Positions 4,252 to 6,772 of a DNA stretch of 6,772 nt are shown here, one piece after another; position 1 is the stretch's first letter, and every line of letters begins with the position of its first letter. The notes beneath the pieces were generated by a model. It ran no database searches and had not been told where the DNA came from. It saw only the letters and a program-made list of their open reading frames with translations. This DNA comes from CAZFQG01 sp964520785 (GTDB lineage: Bacteria; Planctomycetota; Planctomycetia; Pirellulales; Thermoguttaceae). The stretch lies in the NCBI GenBank assembly GCA_964520785.1, contig CAZFQG010000261.1, forward strand, positions 1-6,772, given 5' to 3'. A program made the translations under genes and the position numbers.

Positions 4252-6762
4252 ATGTCCTATTGCACCGAGCGAGCGGTCGGAGTTCAATGTTGCACTGCGA
4301 CGCTGCTCATGCGATCGCGGGTTCTGATCATCGTTGTCCTCGGCGCGTCGGCCATGTGGTGTTCCCTGCCACCCCAACCTTCTTCCGCGGCGGAGGGGCT
4401 TCTCGGTCACTGGACGTTTGATGGCGTCGAGGGCGGCCGCGCCGCGGACGCATCGCGTGCCGGCCGGCACGCGCTGGTTCATGGAGCAACCTCCGTGGAT
4501 GGTCAGGCCGGCAAGGCCCTGGCTTTCGACGGTCGCGACGACTACGTGGCGCTGGGCGACTTGGGCGTCCAGGAATCGGCGACCATTGCCTTCTGGATGA
4601 GAGGCCAAGATGTCGGCAAGAATGACGACTGGCAGGGCCTCGTGACGAGCGACGATTGGGAAGAGGGGGTGTTCCATGTCGGCGTGCGAGAAGGGAGCGT
4701 AAGTGCCATCCTCCACCTGGGCGACCAGCGCCGCGCCTGGCTCCGGAGTCCCACCCTGGAAAACGACCGCTGGTACCACGTGGCCGTCGTGACCGATCGC
4801 CAGGGGCGAACGATCCGGCTGTTTCTAAACGGACAAGAGGAAGACGCGTTCGATTTCGCCGGGGAGATGCCGGAAATCAAACTGCGATCTCAAGTTGCGG
4901 GACGCGAGTCGGTCGAGACGGAGCCGAGTCGCTTCTTCCGCGGAACGATCGACGAGGTGCGGATCTACGGTCGCGCCTTGGCTGAGCCCGAAGTAAGGCG
5001 GTTGTGCCCGGGAGCGGAGCCCCTCGCCGCCCGCGATCCACGTGATATCCGTACCGGATATCGCATCCCAGACGAAGGCTACTGCGATCAGCCGTACGTG
5101 GTGATCACCAACGACGGAAATTGGCTCTGCCTGTTGACCACGGCCGGAGGACACGAGGGTGCGGCCAACTCGCGCGTGGTCTCCACCATCAGCGAAGACC
5201 AGGGCCGTACGTGGTCGAAGCTGGTCGAGCTGGAACCGGTGGACGGCCCGCCGGCCGTCTATTCCCTCCCGGTCGTCGCTCGAAGCGGCCGGGTTTACGC
5301 GTTCTACAATTACAACGGTGACAACTTTCAGTGCCCCGGGCGGAGCGATTGCGTGGGCTGGTTCGTCTACAAGTACTCGGATGACAACGGGCGCACCTGG
5401 TCGAAAGAGCGGTATCGTCTGCCCATGCGGATGACCGCCGTCGACCGGACCAACACATTCGACGGCAAGGTGCAGATATTCTGGGGGATCGGCAAGCCGA
5501 TCACGTTTGGCGACAGCATGATGTTCGCCTTCAGCAAGTGCGGCAAGTACCTCATCGATCGCTCGGAAGGCTGGTTCTACCGTTCCGACAACATCCTGAC
5601 CGAGCCGGACGTGAACAAAATCGAGTGGCAGTTGCTGCCCGACGGCGACGTGGGCCTCAAGAAACCCGAATACGGCGAAGTGCAGGCGGAACAGAACATC
5701 GTTCCGATGAGCGACGGATCGATCTACTGCATGTACCGCACGGCCGGCGATCACCCCTGCCACGCCTACAGCCGCGACGGAGGCCACACCTGGACGATGC
5801 CTCAGTACGCCACGTACACGCCCGGCGGCCGAAGATTCAAGAACTCCAGGGCATGCCCCAAGGTTTGGCGGACCAGCAATGGCAAGTACTTGTTCTGGTT
5901 CCATCACCACGGCGCCCATAACAATCCGTATCGGGGAAGAAACCCCGCCTGGCTCAGCGGCGGAATCGAAAAAGACGGTTTCATCCACTGGTCCCAGCCG
6001 GAAATCGTTCTTTATGATCTCGCTCCGGAGAACTGCCTCTTCGATCCAGAAACGGGTATCCCCGGGCCGGGCGGAGGCATGAGCTATCCCGACTTGATCG
6101 AGCAGGACGGCCGATACTGGATAACCGAAACACAGAAGACGGTCGCCCGAGTCCATCCCATCGACACGACGTTGCTGGAAGATCTTTGGAACCAGGGCAC
6201 GGTGAAAACCGTGGCCAAGAGAGATTTGGCATTGGACTTGGGGCCCGACGAGATCGCCGAAGGCGAAGCCGTCATGCCCACGCTGCCGAGCCTAGCCCAA
6301 GGCGGCGGTTTTTCCATCGACTTCTGGATCAAGCTGAACGAGTTGGCCGCGGACCAAATCATTGCGGACAGCCGCGATGCCTCGGGCAAAGGTTTCGTGG
6401 TCAAGACGGCCGAACACGGCACCATCCGCATTGAAATGAGCGACGGGAGGAACGCCGGCTTCTGGGCGTGTGACCGTTGCGTCATCAAGCCCGATACGTG
6501 GCATCACGTCGCGATCATCGTCGACGGCGGGCCGGACATCATCAGCTTCGTGGTCGACGGGATTCTCTGCGACGGCGGCACGTATTGCATCTACGGTTGG
6601 GGACGCTTCACTCCCGAGTTGAACGATGTGAGCGGATCGAAGAGCCTGCGACTGGTACCTTCGCTGGACGGTCAACTGAAGCGACTGCGAGTTTACAGGC
6701 GCTACTTGCGGACTTCCGAGGCCGTAGCTAACTACCTGGCGGAGACGGGGGAGTTCGAATGA
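4252..6762 (+). CDS. Secreted sialidase-like propeller protein flanked by two LamG domains
   Basis: This is an 836-residue exported protein paralogous to the gene before it. A weak GAGA at 4241-4244 lies 7 bases before the ATG at 4252. Met20 (ATG at 4309) gives a neater signal peptide (MRSR, then VLIIVVLGASAM, cleavage near SSAA/E at 47/48) but has no ribosome site, so either start is possible. Residues about 48-252 are a LamG-like domain (HWTFDG, GRDDYVALGD, WYHVAVVTD, GTIDEVRIYGRAL). Residues about 262-648 are the propeller with Asp-boxes S314-W321 (SEDQGRTW), S376-W383 (SDDNGRTW) and S507-W514 (SRDGGHTW), and an RIP triplet at 271-273. Residues about 656-828 are a second LamG-like domain. 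There is no dockerin or PEP-CTERM tail, so the product should be free in the periplasm or medium. Its mature part has 14 cysteines, against one in the paralogue, suggesting disulfides. The gap to the previous stop is 55 bases, consistent with one operon. Glycosidase activity and substrate are unproven. Confidence 0.92.
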   Translation: MSYCTERAVGVQCCTATLLMRSRVLIIVVLGASAMWCSLPPQPSSAAEGLLGHWTFDGVEGGRAADASRAGRHALVHGATSVDGQAGKALAFDGRDDYVALGDLGVQESATIAFWMRGQDVGKNDDWQGLVTSDDWEEGVFHVGVREGSVSAILHLGDQRRAWLRSPTLENDRWYHVAVVTDRQGRTIRLFLNGQEEDAFDFAGEMPEIKLRSQVAGRESVETEPSRFFRGTIDEVRIYGRALAEPEVRRLCPGAEPLAARDPRDIRTGYRIPDEGYCDQPYVVITNDGNWLCLLTTAGGHEGAANSRVVSTISEDQGRTWSKLVELEPVDGPPAVYSLPVVARSGRVYAFYNYNGDNFQCPGRSDCVGWFVYKYSDDNGRTWSKERYRLPMRMTAVDRTNTFDGKVQIFWGIGKPITFGDSMMFAFSKCGKYLIDRSEGWFYRSDNILTEPDVNKIEWQLLPDGDVGLKKPEYGEVQAEQNIVPMSDGSIYCMYRTAGDHPCHAYSRDGGHTWTMPQYATYTPGGRRFKNSRACPKVWRTSNGKYLFWFHHHGAHNNPYRGRNPAWLSGGIEKDGFIHWSQPEIVLYDLAPENCLFDPETGIPGPGGGMSYPDLIEQDGRYWITETQKTVARVHPIDTTLLEDLWNQGTVKTVAKRDLALDLGPDEIAEGEAVMPTLPSLAQGGGFSIDFWIKLNELAADQIIADSRDASGKGFVVKTAEHGTIRIEMSDGRNAGFWACDRCVIKPDTWHHVAIIVDGGPDIISFVVDGILCDGGTYCIYGWGRFTPELNDVSGSKSLRLVPSLDGQLKRLRVYRRYLRTSEAVANYLAETGEFE
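6747..6753 (+). promoter_or_regulatory. Possible ribosome binding site for a gene starting at the right edge
   Basis: GGGGGAG at 6747-6753 lies inside the end of the upstream gene, 5 bases before an ATG at 6759. The spacing suits a translationally coupled start. Confidence 0.35.
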
Positions 6763-6772
6763 AAGGAAGAAA
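6759..6772 (+). CDS. Possible start of the next operon gene (ATGA overlap, cut by the window edge)
   Basis: An ATG at 6759-6761 overlaps the TGA stop at 6760-6762 in the ATGA arrangement typical of coupled operon genes, with purine-rich GGGGGAG 5 bases upstream. Only M-K-G-R is visible before the window ends. Alternatively, AAGGAAG at 6763-6769 could be the ribosome site for a start just beyond the edge. Either reading suggests that the operon continues to the right. Confidence 0.3.

Noticed and set aside
4342..4392. Lipoprotein signal at Cys37 of the 836-residue protein
   Set aside because: AMW before the cysteine is not a lipobox. A normal cleavage site near SSAA/E is more likely.
4825..6156. 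Long open frame of 443 codons on the minus strand opposite the second propeller gene
   Set aside because: It is a mirror of a GC-rich gene with strong third-position bias. Its translation has no recognisable domain, while the plus strand shows Asp-boxes and LamG motifs throughout.

Overview
The window looks like GC-rich chromosomal DNA of a planctomycete, probably from the Pirellulales/Lacipirellulaceae side of the phylum. The main signs are a dockerin-like EF-hand pair of the NGDGxVxSADLDxVRxNWG type joined to a VPEP (PEP-CTERM) sorting tail, large secreted multidomain proteins with concanavalin-like (LamG) modules, and sialidase-like propellers of a kind often annotated in Planctomycetes and Verrucomicrobia. 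This assignment rests on remembered family style, not on a search.

Layout. Positions 1-265 (minus strand) hold the start of a secreted protein that runs off the left edge. Positions 266-682 are an AT-richer divergent intergenic region. It contains a possible promoter in each direction and several inverted repeats, the clearest being an 8+8 bp one just before the regulator. Positions 683-1429 (plus) encode a GntR/FadR-type transcription regulator. Positions 1479-4196 (plus) encode a 905-residue secreted protein: signal peptide, sialidase-like propeller with three Asp-boxes, LamG-like domain, proline linker, second jelly-roll domain, dockerin-like EF-hand pair and PEP-CTERM anchor. Positions 4252-6762 (plus) encode an 836-residue paralogue: signal peptide, N-terminal LamG, the same propeller, the same C-terminal LamG, and no anchor. 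The last bases contain an ATGA stop/start overlap and purine-rich sequence suggesting a further gene to the right.

How the parts may work together (inference). The regulator and the two large proteins lie on one strand with gaps of 49 and 55 bp and no visible terminator between them, so they read as an operon led by its own metabolite-responsive regulator. The two paralogues share a collinear core of about 560 residues, but their ends have been swapped. One carries an extra domain found also in the divergent gene plus a cell-surface sorting signal. The other carries an N-terminal LamG and 14 cysteines in its mature part. This suggests an anchored and a free form of one glycan-acting activity. 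Enzyme activity and substrate cannot be read from the sequence. True sialidase activity is not established, and one of the two lacks the arginine of the RIP motif.
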